Below, piece by piece: positions 1 through 6,133 of a stretch of 9,445 nt of DNA (position 1 is the stretch's first letter; each line of letters starts with the position of its first letter). The notes beneath the pieces are model-generated. The model worked only from the letters and a program-made list of their open reading frames with translations. It was not told where the DNA came from and searched no databases. Origin of the DNA: Oligoflexaceae bacterium (GTDB lineage: Bacteria; Bdellovibrionota_B; Oligoflexia; Oligoflexales; Oligoflexaceae); NCBI GenBank assembly GCA_947474445.1, contig CANJJY010000158.1, positions 1 to 9,445 on the forward strand, read 5' to 3'. A program made the position numbers and the translations under genes.

Positions 1-2
1 AA

Positions 3-596
3 CTGCTCGTGAGCTTTGCGCGACAGCACAGCAAACTCCGGATTGAATGGTGCAGTGGCTTTGCCCACGAACTGAGTGAGTGGTGCGAGAAAGGACGGAT
101 CGATTTTGCCTTGGCCGATGCCTTTGTCAATGAGGACAACCTCGACTTTGAAGAGATCGCCACGGAACCTTTCGATCTCGTCGCTCACGAGAGTCTCCTG
201 GAAGGCCTGACGTTTGGAGAGGACAGTTTTGAAGCCTGCTGTCGCTTACCCTACGTCAATTACACTGAGTCTGGTGAACTTCTCAATGCCTGGTTCAAGA
301 AGAACTGGGGGCGATTGCCGCGCGATCTGCAGATGCGTGCCTATGCAATGGACACGCACGGGATGCTGGGCTTTGTGAGCCAAGGTCTTGGTGCCGGTTT
401 GCTTCCCGAATCACAGATTGCGTCTCTTCTGGTGCAGCAACCCAGTCTCCGGCGCTTGCATTTTAAAGCGACAGTTTCCAACCGCATCCGTGTGGCGACC
501 CTTCGAAAACGTACGATGGGCATCGCGGCCAAGCTGTGCCTGCAGTGGCTCAAGGAACAAGCGCAGCTGCGTCCGACAACTTCGTCGCTACAATAA
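3..596 (+). CDS. LysR-family transcriptional regulator, substrate-binding domain (5' end outside window)
   Basis: The reading frame is already open at the left edge, so only the C-terminal ~197 residues are visible. They look like the periplasmic-binding-protein-like effector domain of LysR-type regulators. Early on there is a stretch like 'GRIDFALAD', the usual strand in which the domain reports low-affinity binding loops. The most diagnostic segment is GFVSQGLGAGLLPES near the C-terminal third, matching the family's 'V..GLGIa.LP' turn. The winged helix-turn-helix DNA-binding domain would lie upstream and cannot be seen. A GTG at position 9 is in frame but has no reason to be the start, because a free-standing effector domain would be unusual. 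The C-terminus has a short polar tail. The effector and target genes cannot be inferred. The next gene, serB, is 267 bp downstream on the same strand, too far to assume one operon. Confidence 0.85.
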   Translation: MLVSFARQHSKLRIEWCSGFAHELSEWCEKGRIDFALADAFVNEDNLDFEEIATEPFDLVAHESLLEGLTFGEDSFEACCRLPYVNYTESGELLNAWFKKNWGRLPRDLQMRAYAMDTHGMLGFVSQGLGAGLLPESQIASLLVQQPSLRRLHFKATVSNRIRVATLRKRTMGIAAKLCLQWLKEQAQLRPTTSSLQ

Positions 597-863
597 GCGA
601 CGCTAATCGAATTCGCTAAGATTAAATAATTATCCCGGGCCGTCGCCTGGAGTTAAATTGGGAAAGTTACGTTAGCGCCAGGGGAAAGGAAGCGGCCACC
701 TTTTGTAGCCCCTTCAGCCTATCTTGAGTTTGAATCCATCGTTTCTGTCCAAAATGTATCCTCAGCCCTCCCTTACCCCTGACACAATTCTCCTTGATCC
801 GCGCGCAGCTTCCTGAGATTCATATCTTCGATCCTTTATTTTCTGCATGTAAAAGGAAGCTTC
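597..863. other. Intergenic region with nested inverted repeat between lysR-type gene and serB
   Basis: No credible gene is seen here. The region contains two nested inverted repeats: an inner pair at 646-656 and 672-682 (9 of 11 positions complementary, 15-nt loop) and an outer pair GGCCG at 638-642 with CGGCC at 693-697. A TTTTG run follows at 701-705. This could be a transcription terminator for the regulator gene or a structured leader of serB. The T-run is short, so neither reading is secure. I found no convincing -35/-10 pair for serB, although the 160 bp before its start are the natural place for one. Confidence 0.4.
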
Positions 864-1673
864 ATGCCCGCCTTTCGTCTCGTCGTCGATCGCGACTATT
901 CCGCTCCCTTTCGACATCTCGCAGATCCGGAAACCATCGACGTCTTTCATCGCTTTCGCTTCACAGGATCGACGCTGGACGAAAGTTTGCGCCCACTCGT
1001 GCAAAAACTGAATATGGCCGGCCGCACATGCGCACTCGTGGAAGAGCGAGAGTGGAAAGCCGCATTTTTTGACATGGATTCGACCGTCATCGCCGAGGAA
1101 TCCATCGTCGAGCTCGCACGCGCCAGCGGCAAGGCGCGCGAGGTCGCCGCCATTACCGAGCGAGCGATGGCGGGTGAACTCGACTTTGCGACAGCGCTCC
1201 GCGCCCGCGTTCAGATGCTGGCCGGCGTTCCCGACTCGATCTTTGAGACGGTCTCCCCCACTCTCACCATCAATCCAGGCATGGCCGCCTTTGCCGCCGC
1301 TGCGCGAGCTCAGGGCATTCAACTCTTTTTGATATCCGGTGGATTCAAACCTCTGGCCGCCGTGATCGCCCGCGCACTCGGCTTTGACGGCTATGACGCC
1401 AATGAGCTCGCGGTGAAAGGGCACGCTTTAACAGGTGAGCTGCAGGGACCTCTCGTCGATGGGACCGCGAAGGCCCGTTTTCTTGAAGTCACCTGTGCCA
1501 CCCTAGGAATCGCCCGCAGCGCAGCCATAGCGGTCGGGGATGGGGCAAATGATCTGCCCATGTTAAAGTTGGCTGGCGCGGCTTTTGGTTATCATCCGAA
1601 ACCTGTTTTAATTCCGCACATCCATGGCGCAAATTTTCACGATCATCGACTTTTGATCCATACCTTACTCTAG
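864..1673 (+). CDS. serB: Phosphoserine phosphatase (HAD superfamily)
   Basis: SerB hydrolyses O-phosphoserine to serine, the last step of the phosphorylated serine pathway, in the cytoplasm. All four HAD motifs are visible in this 269-residue protein. Motif I is FFDMDSTVI with nucleophile D70 and acid/base D72. A glutamate follows at E79, where SerB enzymes keep a substrate-binding acid. Motif II is LISGG with S158, motif III contains K203, and motif IV is VGDGANDLPML with D226 and D230 for magnesium. The cap segment FATALRARVQML is also SerB-like. The first ~60 residues are short and lack a recognisable full ACT regulatory domain. The C-terminal 'HPKP' replaces the more usual 'AKP' and is followed by a histidine-rich tail, HIHGANFHDHRLLIH. 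The start is supported by AAAAGGAAG at 851-859, about 5-6 nt before ATG. The aminopeptidase gene begins 8 bp after the stop, so the two are probably co-transcribed. Confidence 0.92.
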   Translation: MPAFRLVVDRDYSAPFRHLADPETIDVFHRFRFTGSTLDESLRPLVQKLNMAGRTCALVEEREWKAAFFDMDSTVIAEESIVELARASGKAREVAAITERAMAGELDFATALRARVQMLAGVPDSIFETVSPTLTINPGMAAFAAAARAQGIQLFLISGGFKPLAAVIARALGFDGYDANELAVKGHALTGELQGPLVDGTAKARFLEVTCATLGIARSAAIAVGDGANDLPMLKLAGAAFGYHPKPVLIPHIHGANFHDHRLLIHTLL

Positions 1674-1681
1674 AGGCCTTC

Positions 1682-3130
1682 ATGCAGCTCAAGTTTCTCA
1701 CCAGTACCTCGCAGATTTTGCCAAAAAAGGGCTCCTTGATCCTGATAGGACCCGCCAAAGCTTTTCAATCTGGCTTGCATGAAAAGCTGTTACCCGCCGC
1801 GATTGCCGACCTCTTTAAGGAGGTCATCAAAGGCAGCAAGAACGTGACCGCACCGACGAGCTTCAGCACGCTGACGGGCCTGGCAGCACCTCATAAAGTC
1901 GTTCTCAGTCTCTTGCCCGAGAAGGTCTCCAAAGACAATAGCCCCTCGCGCCGCGAATGGATCTATCAGCAGCTCGACGCTGTGGATGGCGATGAGATGA
2001 TCACCGTGGTCCTTTGTGTGGACAAGCCCGAGCATCTGGCCCCTGCCGTGACAGCGGTCGCACGACGTCTCAGGCTAACCAATTACAGGCAGAATGCTAA
2101 GCCCCGCCACTACCAGCTCTTAGCCGTCAATTCGCAAGGCGAGGTGCTGGCTCTCGATCCGAGTCTCAAGAGCCTTGCCGAGGAGGTCAGCTGGTCCTGT
2201 CGGCTCGCAGACACAGCACCACAGGATCTGTCGCCGCTGAGTTTCTCCAAGGAGATCAGCGCCAAATTTAAAGGGCAAGAGCATGTGACGATCAAAGAGA
2301 TCGTCGGCACGAAACTTTTGTCAGAAGGTTTGGGCGGCATCTATGCGGTAGGCAAGGCTGCAGCAGAGGAACCCCGCATGGTGATCCTCGACTATAAGCC
2401 ACGCGGCACAAGGCGCACCGTTGTCCTCGCCGGCAAAGGTGTGTGCTACGATACGGGCGGCCTCAGTCTCAAAGCTGGGGCGAGCATGGTCGGCATGAAA
2501 GGAGATATGGGAGGCGCTGCAGCCGTCTTAGCCGCCTTTTCTTACATGACTCAAAACGGGTTTCCGCATCGCCTGATCGCCTGTGTCGGTATCGTAGAAA
2601 ACGCGATAGGACCTGGCGCGATGCGAAACGATGACGTCCTCACCATGCATTCAGGGAAGACGGTCGAGGTGAACAACACCGATGCCGAAGGACGCTTGGT
2701 GTTGGCCGACTGCTTGTCCTATTGTGCTCGTAAATATGCCCCACAGCTGCTCATCGACGCAGCGACTCTCACCGGGGCGCAGATGGTGGCGACGGGCTAT
2801 CTGCATGCGGGCATTATCTCGAATCGAGAGGACCTAGAGCAGCTCGCCCGCAAGGTGGGTCGTGAAACGGGCGATTTAGTGGTGCCCTTGCCCTTTGCTC
2901 CTGAGCTTTATCAGGCTGAATTCCGGAGTCAGGTGGCAGACATGGTCAATTCGGTAAAGAATCGTTCCAATGCGCAGACGAGCTGTGCGGCGCAGTTTAT
3001 CTACAGTCACATCGATGATTTGGATATTCCTTGGCTGCATATCGACATGGCTGGACCTGCGAACACACCGGCGGGATTGGGGACAGGATATGGCATACAA
3101 CTCATATCCCGACTAGCGAGGGAGTATTGA
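1682..3130 (+). CDS. M17-family leucyl aminopeptidase (PepA-like, C-terminal region recalls NPEPL1)
   Basis: This is a cytoplasmic, two-metal aminopeptidase that removes N-terminal residues (classically leucine) from peptides. It has 482 residues against about 500 for E. coli PepA. The C-terminal catalytic domain is complete. Metal ligands K252 and D257 lie in GKGVCYDTGG, catalytic K264 follows in LSLKAG, then D275 in KGDMGG, and D334/E336 with catalytic R338 lie in the M17 signature NNTDAEGRLVLAD. All are spaced exactly as in E. coli PepA with an offset of 18 residues. The N-terminal ~170 residues match the less conserved M17 N domain. The stretch VADMVNSVKNRSNAQTSCA (419-436) and the following WLHIDMAGPA resemble, from memory, the NPEPL1 subgroup more than classical PepA, so I leave the symbol empty. 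A Shine-Dalgarno AGAGG (1672-1676) overlaps the serB stop, 5 nt before ATG, supporting an operon and translational coupling. Confidence 0.92.
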   Translation: MQLKFLTSTSQILPKKGSLILIGPAKAFQSGLHEKLLPAAIADLFKEVIKGSKNVTAPTSFSTLTGLAAPHKVVLSLLPEKVSKDNSPSRREWIYQQLDAVDGDEMITVVLCVDKPEHLAPAVTAVARRLRLTNYRQNAKPRHYQLLAVNSQGEVLALDPSLKSLAEEVSWSCRLADTAPQDLSPLSFSKEISAKFKGQEHVTIKEIVGTKLLSEGLGGIYAVGKAAAEEPRMVILDYKPRGTRRTVVLAGKGVCYDTGGLSLKAGASMVGMKGDMGGAAAVLAAFSYMTQNGFPHRLIACVGIVENAIGPGAMRNDDVLTMHSGKTVEVNNTDAEGRLVLADCLSYCARKYAPQLLIDAATLTGAQMVATGYLHAGIISNREDLEQLARKVGRETGDLVVPLPFAPELYQAEFRSQVADMVNSVKNRSNAQTSCAAQFIYSHIDDLDIPWLHIDMAGPANTPAGLGTGYGIQLISRLAREY

Positions 3131-3148
3131 GCAAGCGCAAGCTTGCTC
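3129..3148. terminator. 8-bp hairpin with GCAA tetraloop overlapping the aminopeptidase stop codon
   Basis: GAGCAAGC (3129-3136) and GCTTGCTC (3141-3148) are perfect reverse complements separated by GCAA, a GNRA-type tetraloop. The hairpin starts inside the TGA stop codon and lies between two convergent genes, where a bidirectional terminator or mRNA 3'-end stabiliser is expected. No T-run follows on either strand, so intrinsic termination is not shown. Stabilisation of the mRNA end or Rho-dependent termination is equally possible. Confidence 0.4.
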
Positions 3149-3152
3149 CCTC

Positions 3153-3192
3153 CATCAACAATCAACCATCAACAAATTCCAAATTCCAAAAT
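3153..3192. repeat. Heptanucleotide tandem repeats (ATCAACn x3, AAATTCC x2)
   Basis: Three copies of ATCAAC spaced exactly 7 nt apart (starting at 3154, 3161 and 3168) are followed directly by two AAATTCC units (3174-3187) and a partial third. Both blocks share a 7-nt period. They fill the spacer between the convergent aminopeptidase gene and the small minus-strand gene, ending one base before that gene's stop codon. Such intergenic heptamer arrays are usually slippage-prone spacers. I assign no function. Confidence 0.6.
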
Positions 3193-3193
3193 C

Positions 3194-3838
3194 TCAAAGC
3201 GCCCGAAACAAACGAACCACCGTCTCGGGCAGCTCATGCAGAACATCTTCCTTCTCTTTCTCACTCAAACTAGGCTGCACCATATACTTTTCAAGACATT
3301 GCGCCCGTATCACCGTAATCGACTTCTCATCGCGCGCACAGCTCAGATAGAACTCCACAAAGCTCGCCTTCAGTCCCGGATACTGAGCTTCAAGTTCAAC
3401 CACTCGCCCCAGTTGATCAGCAGCGTAGCGAATCAGCTCCGGCGTCTGATGAAGTTCTTCAGGACTCGCCGCTGCCAAGGCCTCCCGCTTCTGAAAAGCC
3501 ACGTTCGCCTCTTTCAGAGCGCGCTGCACCGTCTCGCGGGCAAGCACCGGATCAGAAATCGGCGTCGGCCCAGCGCTTCCCCCCGCAGCCGCGCTCTCAT
3601 CACCCGCTTCCATCCCCCCATTGAGATGTTCAGAACTCCCGTCACCATTCTCGTCCGGAGAAGACGCGCTCTCAGCTCCTTCCTCCCCTTCTCTGACCTC
3701 TCCCGGCTCCTCCTCACTGAAAGGCAAGAGGCCCATCTGGGAAGGGTCTTCAGCCATATCCTTCAAGCGTCTCTGCGAATACATGACGGCAGCGAGAATA
3801 AAGGCAAGGCAGATAGGCCAAACTATTTCCTTCCGCAT
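3194..3838 (-). CDS. Hypothetical membrane-anchored protein with acidic linker
   Basis: I do not recognise this 214-residue protein. Residues 5-20 (IVWPICLAFILAAVMY) form one hydrophobic segment followed by SQRRLK. A short N-terminus with a positively charged flank on the C-terminal side leaves topology uncertain. Residues ~29-92 are a low-complexity linker rich in Glu, Asp, Gly and Ser. Residues ~96-214 look helical and charged, with two cysteines (C167, C181) and no catalytic motif I can name. The start at 3838 is chosen because GAGAAAGG lies 6 nt upstream. The frame stays open a further 40 codons, but that extension reads into the MITE-like element at 3865-3990 and its codons look like element sequence, not protein. 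The gene lies on the same strand as the HExxH lipoprotein gene upstream and may once have shared its transcript. It converges with the aminopeptidase gene. Confidence 0.7.
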   Translation of the reverse strand: MRKEIVWPICLAFILAAVMYSQRRLKDMAEDPSQMGLLPFSEEEPGEVREGEEGAESASSPDENGDGSSEHLNGGMEAGDESAAAGGSAGPTPISDPVLARETVQRALKEANVAFQKREALAAASPEELHQTPELIRYAADQLGRVVELEAQYPGLKASFVEFYLSCARDEKSITVIRAQCLEKYMVQPSLSEKEKEDVLHELPETVVRLFRAL

Positions 3839-3864
3839 GAGGAACCTTTCTCGAGGGAGTAATA

Positions 3865-3990
3865 CTAGAGCCTGTCTCAAAAAGGGGATATCAAGGCGCG
3901 CGGAGGAAAAAAACCGGAGTTTACATACAGTAAATGAGGATTTTTTTCTGACAAGCAACGAAGAGATCGCCTTTTTGAGACGGGCTCTAG
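3865..3990. mobile_element. MITE-like palindromic element, 21-bp terminal inverted repeats flanked by CTAG
   Basis: The ends are 21-bp inverted repeats, 3865-3885 and 3970-3990, matching at 20 of 21 positions (CTAGAGCC then GTCTCAAAAAGG, read inward). The interior is an imperfect palindrome: A7 at 3907-3913 faces T7 at 3941-3947, and TTTAC (3920-3924) faces GTAAA (3930-3934) around a 5-nt centre. The outermost 4 bases on both sides are CTAG, so the core may be ~118 bp (3869-3986) with a CTAG target duplication. A longer flanking direct repeat AATACTA (3861-3867 and 3992-3998) gives an alternative, less symmetrical boundary. There is no room for a transposase. Known MITEs of IS5-type elements have short inverted ends and CTAG or TNA targets, so I infer a relative of that kind. 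No second copy lies in this window. It sits between two same-strand genes. Confidence 0.7.
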
Positions 3991-4051
3991 AAATACTACA
4001 CCCTGAGCGGATACGAGGCAGCAGCTAATTATTCTGAGATAAAAATCAGGT

Positions 4052-5089
4052 TCATTCGATAGGAACGCGGCTAAAGCTGGAGATATCGGCCGGTGTAAAA
4101 GCTTTTTGCGGCGAGTCATCGAGAGTGGGCGTCGGTCCGCGCTCGTTCATGATGCGGGACAGGGAGTCGATATAATAGACTTTTAGCATTTCCACTTCAC
4201 GCGCCGAACATTTGGTCCCACAGTTGCGGTAGAGGGCACGAAACATGTAAGCCCCAACCGTATAGGCTCCGTTGGCGCTTGCGTCACAGGCCGGTTTACC
4301 GACGAATTCTTGGGGAGCTCCGCCGGCTTCTGTACAGAGACCGTGGGTGAAGCCTAGACTCTGACCTTCTTCATTGCCATCGCTGTGTCGCGCTTCATGA
4401 AAGAGTAAAGCTAGACGAAAAGCGGCGTTGGCAAAGGCAGCGGGCTGCTGCTGATTGATTAAGGTTCCAAAAAAGCGAGGACCGATCTGCATGATCCCGG
4501 CGCGCGGACTTGTCACATCATACCACTGATCGCCGACCAGTATGCGGGCATAGGCTTCGCGCTTTTCGGCTGCACTGATTCTCTTCATGAAGGAATAGAG
4601 AGCAATACCCGTATTGGATGCCCCGGTATATTTTGCGGTCTCGGGGTCCTCGTCTTTGGTATTAAAGAAGCCATAGGCAGCTTCGCGCGGAAAGACCATC
4701 GCCAATTGATAGGCAGAAATCTTCTCGCCGAGAATCACGCGGATGCGATCGCTGAGCCATTTCTGAAGAGTCGGACCGTCGAGGGAAGAAATTCCCATGA
4801 CCTTCATCATCTGAGCATTTTCGCTAGCGGTCAAAGACGCATTGATAGATTTGATGAGAGAAATATCGCCTTCGATAAACTTCTGCCGTTCCAGCGGAAT
4901 ATCGGGAGCGAGCGTGAAATGGTTGCCAACGAGCAGAGTTTCTCCCGCCGGAGCTCCGCCGCCTGAACTCGTTTTCTTGTTAGCAACAGGAGGATTGTTA
5001 TTTCCCCCACGTCCTGCAGACGAAGATCCGCAATGAACGTTCAAAAGGCTACAGATCAGGATCAGCAGGAGCGAAGGGAGGAGCCGCAT
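4052..5089 (-). CDS. Secreted lipoprotein with HExxH zinc-metallopeptidase-like motif
   Basis: This 345-residue protein begins with a lipoprotein signal peptide: MRLLPS, a leucine-rich core, then LLNVHC with the candidate lipidated cysteine at C20. Histidine at -1 is unusual for a lipobox, but the cysteine is followed by a Ser/Gly/Asn-rich tether (21-50) typical of exported lipoproteins. Glycine at +2 is compatible with outer-membrane delivery. The key feature is LLFHEARHSDG with H231, E232 and H235, the zincin signature. H249 in GFTHGLC, or a later acidic residue, could be the third metal ligand. C252, C268, C290 and C294 could form disulfides in the periplasm or outside. I cannot name the family, so activity is inferred from the motif only. 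The frame is open 18 codons further upstream, but the start at 5089 gives the signal peptide and has AAAAAAGG 9 nt before it. A sigma70-like promoter lies at 5147-5174. The MITE-like element begins 61 bp past the stop. Confidence 0.75.
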   Translation of the reverse strand: MRLLPSLLLILICSLLNVHCGSSSAGRGGNNNPPVANKKTSSGGGAPAGETLLVGNHFTLAPDIPLERQKFIEGDISLIKSINASLTASENAQMMKVMGISSLDGPTLQKWLSDRIRVILGEKISAYQLAMVFPREAAYGFFNTKDEDPETAKYTGASNTGIALYSFMKRISAAEKREAYARILVGDQWYDVTSPRAGIMQIGPRFFGTLINQQQPAAFANAAFRLALLFHEARHSDGNEEGQSLGFTHGLCTEAGGAPQEFVGKPACDASANGAYTVGAYMFRALYRNCGTKCSAREVEMLKVYYIDSLSRIMNERGPTPTLDDSPQKAFTPADISSFSRVPIE

Positions 5090-5146
5090 GGGAGTTGACC
5101 TTTTTTGCTCAAAAAGAAAAAGATCGGGACGTCCAGTCCACAACTC

Positions 5147-5174
5147 ATCCTAGCAGCTTTTTATACGATGTCAA
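5147..5174 (-). promoter_or_regulatory. Sigma70-type promoter for the HExxH lipoprotein gene
   Basis: Read on the minus strand, TTGACA (5174-5169) is followed after 16 bp by TAGGAT (5152-5147). The -35 box is a perfect consensus and the -10 box matches at 4 of 6 positions, including the conserved TA start and final T. Transcription would begin near 5140, leaving a ~50-nt leader before the ATG at 5089. The promoter lies between the tlyA stop and the lipoprotein gene, so this gene is probably transcribed independently of tlyA. Confidence 0.65.
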
Positions 5175-5195
5175 TCTGGCTAAAGTAAGGTCTTG

Positions 5196-5212
5196 AACCC
5201 GTTTTGCGGGCT
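5196..5212 (-). terminator. Short hairpin at the tlyA stop
   Basis: On the minus strand AGCCCG (5212-5207) and CGGGTT (5201-5196) can form a 6-bp stem (one G-T wobble) with a CAAAA loop, starting on the last base of the tlyA stop codon. No T-run follows, so this is at best a weak or factor-dependent terminator. It would separate tlyA from the promoter of the next gene. Confidence 0.3.
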
Positions 5213-5967
5213 TAACCCTTGCGAGTTGCGTAGAGAAAAAATTCTTGATTGCCCTCGCGCCCGAGCAGGCGACTGGGGATCAAAGCTTCGAGAATTAAAT
5301 CCTGCTGCTGCGCCGCAGCTTCCGCCTGCGAAAGCGCATCGGAGCGACTGGCTTGGTCATCGACGACGCCACCAGCTGGAACGCGATCGCTTTCCAACTC
5401 AAATTGCGGTTTGACGAGGAGAAGAAAATGAACTTGAACTGGCCTTGCTGGAATCAAGGCGCAGATCGCCGGCAGAATACGGGCGAGTGAACTGAAACTG
5501 ATATCGGCGAGCACGATCGAAGCTTCCGGATCGAGTACCCTATCGATCGTCCGCAAGTCGGTTTGTTCCATGACGACGACCCGTGGATCGCTGCGGAGCT
5601 TCCAGGCGAGCTGATGAAATCCCATTTCAATCGCATAGACCCGGCGGGCGCCCAGGTGCAAGGCACAATCGGTAAATCCTCCGGTCGAGGAGCCGCAATC
5701 GAGGACCACTGCGTCTTGAAAGAGAGCGGCCACCCCAAGATCCTCGATGGCCCCCCAAAGCTTGTCGCCACCGCGGCTGACAAAGCGTCTTTGCCCTCTT
5801 AATCGGATAAAAGCCCTGGTATCAACGAGGGTTCCTGGCTTGTCGACGCGCTGCTCATCGACCAGCACTTGCCCAGCCATTATCAAGGCGCGAGCCTCGC
5901 GCAGATCCGGGGCGAGCCCCTCGCTGAGCAGGAAATCATCCAGCTTTCTCTTCTCTCGCTTGGCCAC
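5212..5967 (-). CDS. tlyA: TlyA-family rRNA 2'-O-methyltransferase (S4 + FtsJ-like domains)
   Basis: TlyA enzymes use S-adenosylmethionine to methylate ribose 2'-OH of cytidines in rRNA (C1920 of 23S and, in some, C1409 of 16S). Older annotations call them hemolysins. The 251-residue protein has an N-terminal S4 RNA-binding domain (~7-60, with DLREARALIMAGQVLVDE) and then the hallmark FVSRGGDKL. The methyltransferase fold follows: SAM-binding loop LDCGSSTGGFTDC (89-101), YAIEMG (111-116), ADISFSSL (154-161) and LLVKPQFE (183-190). The K-D-K-E catalytic set described for the family appears as K69, D155, K186 and E242 (GNQEFF). I cannot tell from sequence which of the two cytidines it modifies. 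The start is GTG, supported by TAAAGGAGAG (5985-5976), about 8-10 nt upstream. The receiver-PilZ gene starts divergently 166 bp away. Confidence 0.93.
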   Translation of the reverse strand: MAKREKRKLDDFLLSEGLAPDLREARALIMAGQVLVDEQRVDKPGTLVDTRAFIRLRGQRRFVSRGGDKLWGAIEDLGVAALFQDAVVLDCGSSTGGFTDCALHLGARRVYAIEMGFHQLAWKLRSDPRVVVMEQTDLRTIDRVLDPEASIVLADISFSSLARILPAICALIPARPVQVHFLLLVKPQFELESDRVPAGGVVDDQASRSDALSQAEAAAQQQDLILEALIPSRLLGREGNQEFFLYATRKG

Positions 5968-6133
5968 CGATCGGTCTCTCCTTTAGGTACAAATCGGGCT
6001 TCTAGGATAAAGTTCAATATATTTCAAGGCTTTTCGCTTTCTCTCGCTTCAGACCTCAATCTTTTCCGAGAGCTGCCGAAGAGAATTTCGATTTGACGGT
6101 AGGACCCGATTTAGGAGCTAAGGAGCCGATATC

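Noticed and set aside
762..1424. A 220-codon minus-strand open frame opposite serB.
   Set aside because: serB has every HAD motif in the plus frame; the opposite frame shows no domain and is a coding shadow.
3839..3958. Extending the small membrane-protein gene to an ATG at 3958.
   Set aside because: The extra 40 codons lie mainly within the palindromic element and would place the membrane segment behind a basic, element-derived stretch; the start at 3838 has a suitable Shine-Dalgarno.
6011..6040. TAAAGTT between tlyA and the receiver-PilZ gene as a sigma28 flagellar -35 box.
   Set aside because: No GCCGATAA-like -10 box is found at the required ~11-bp spacing.
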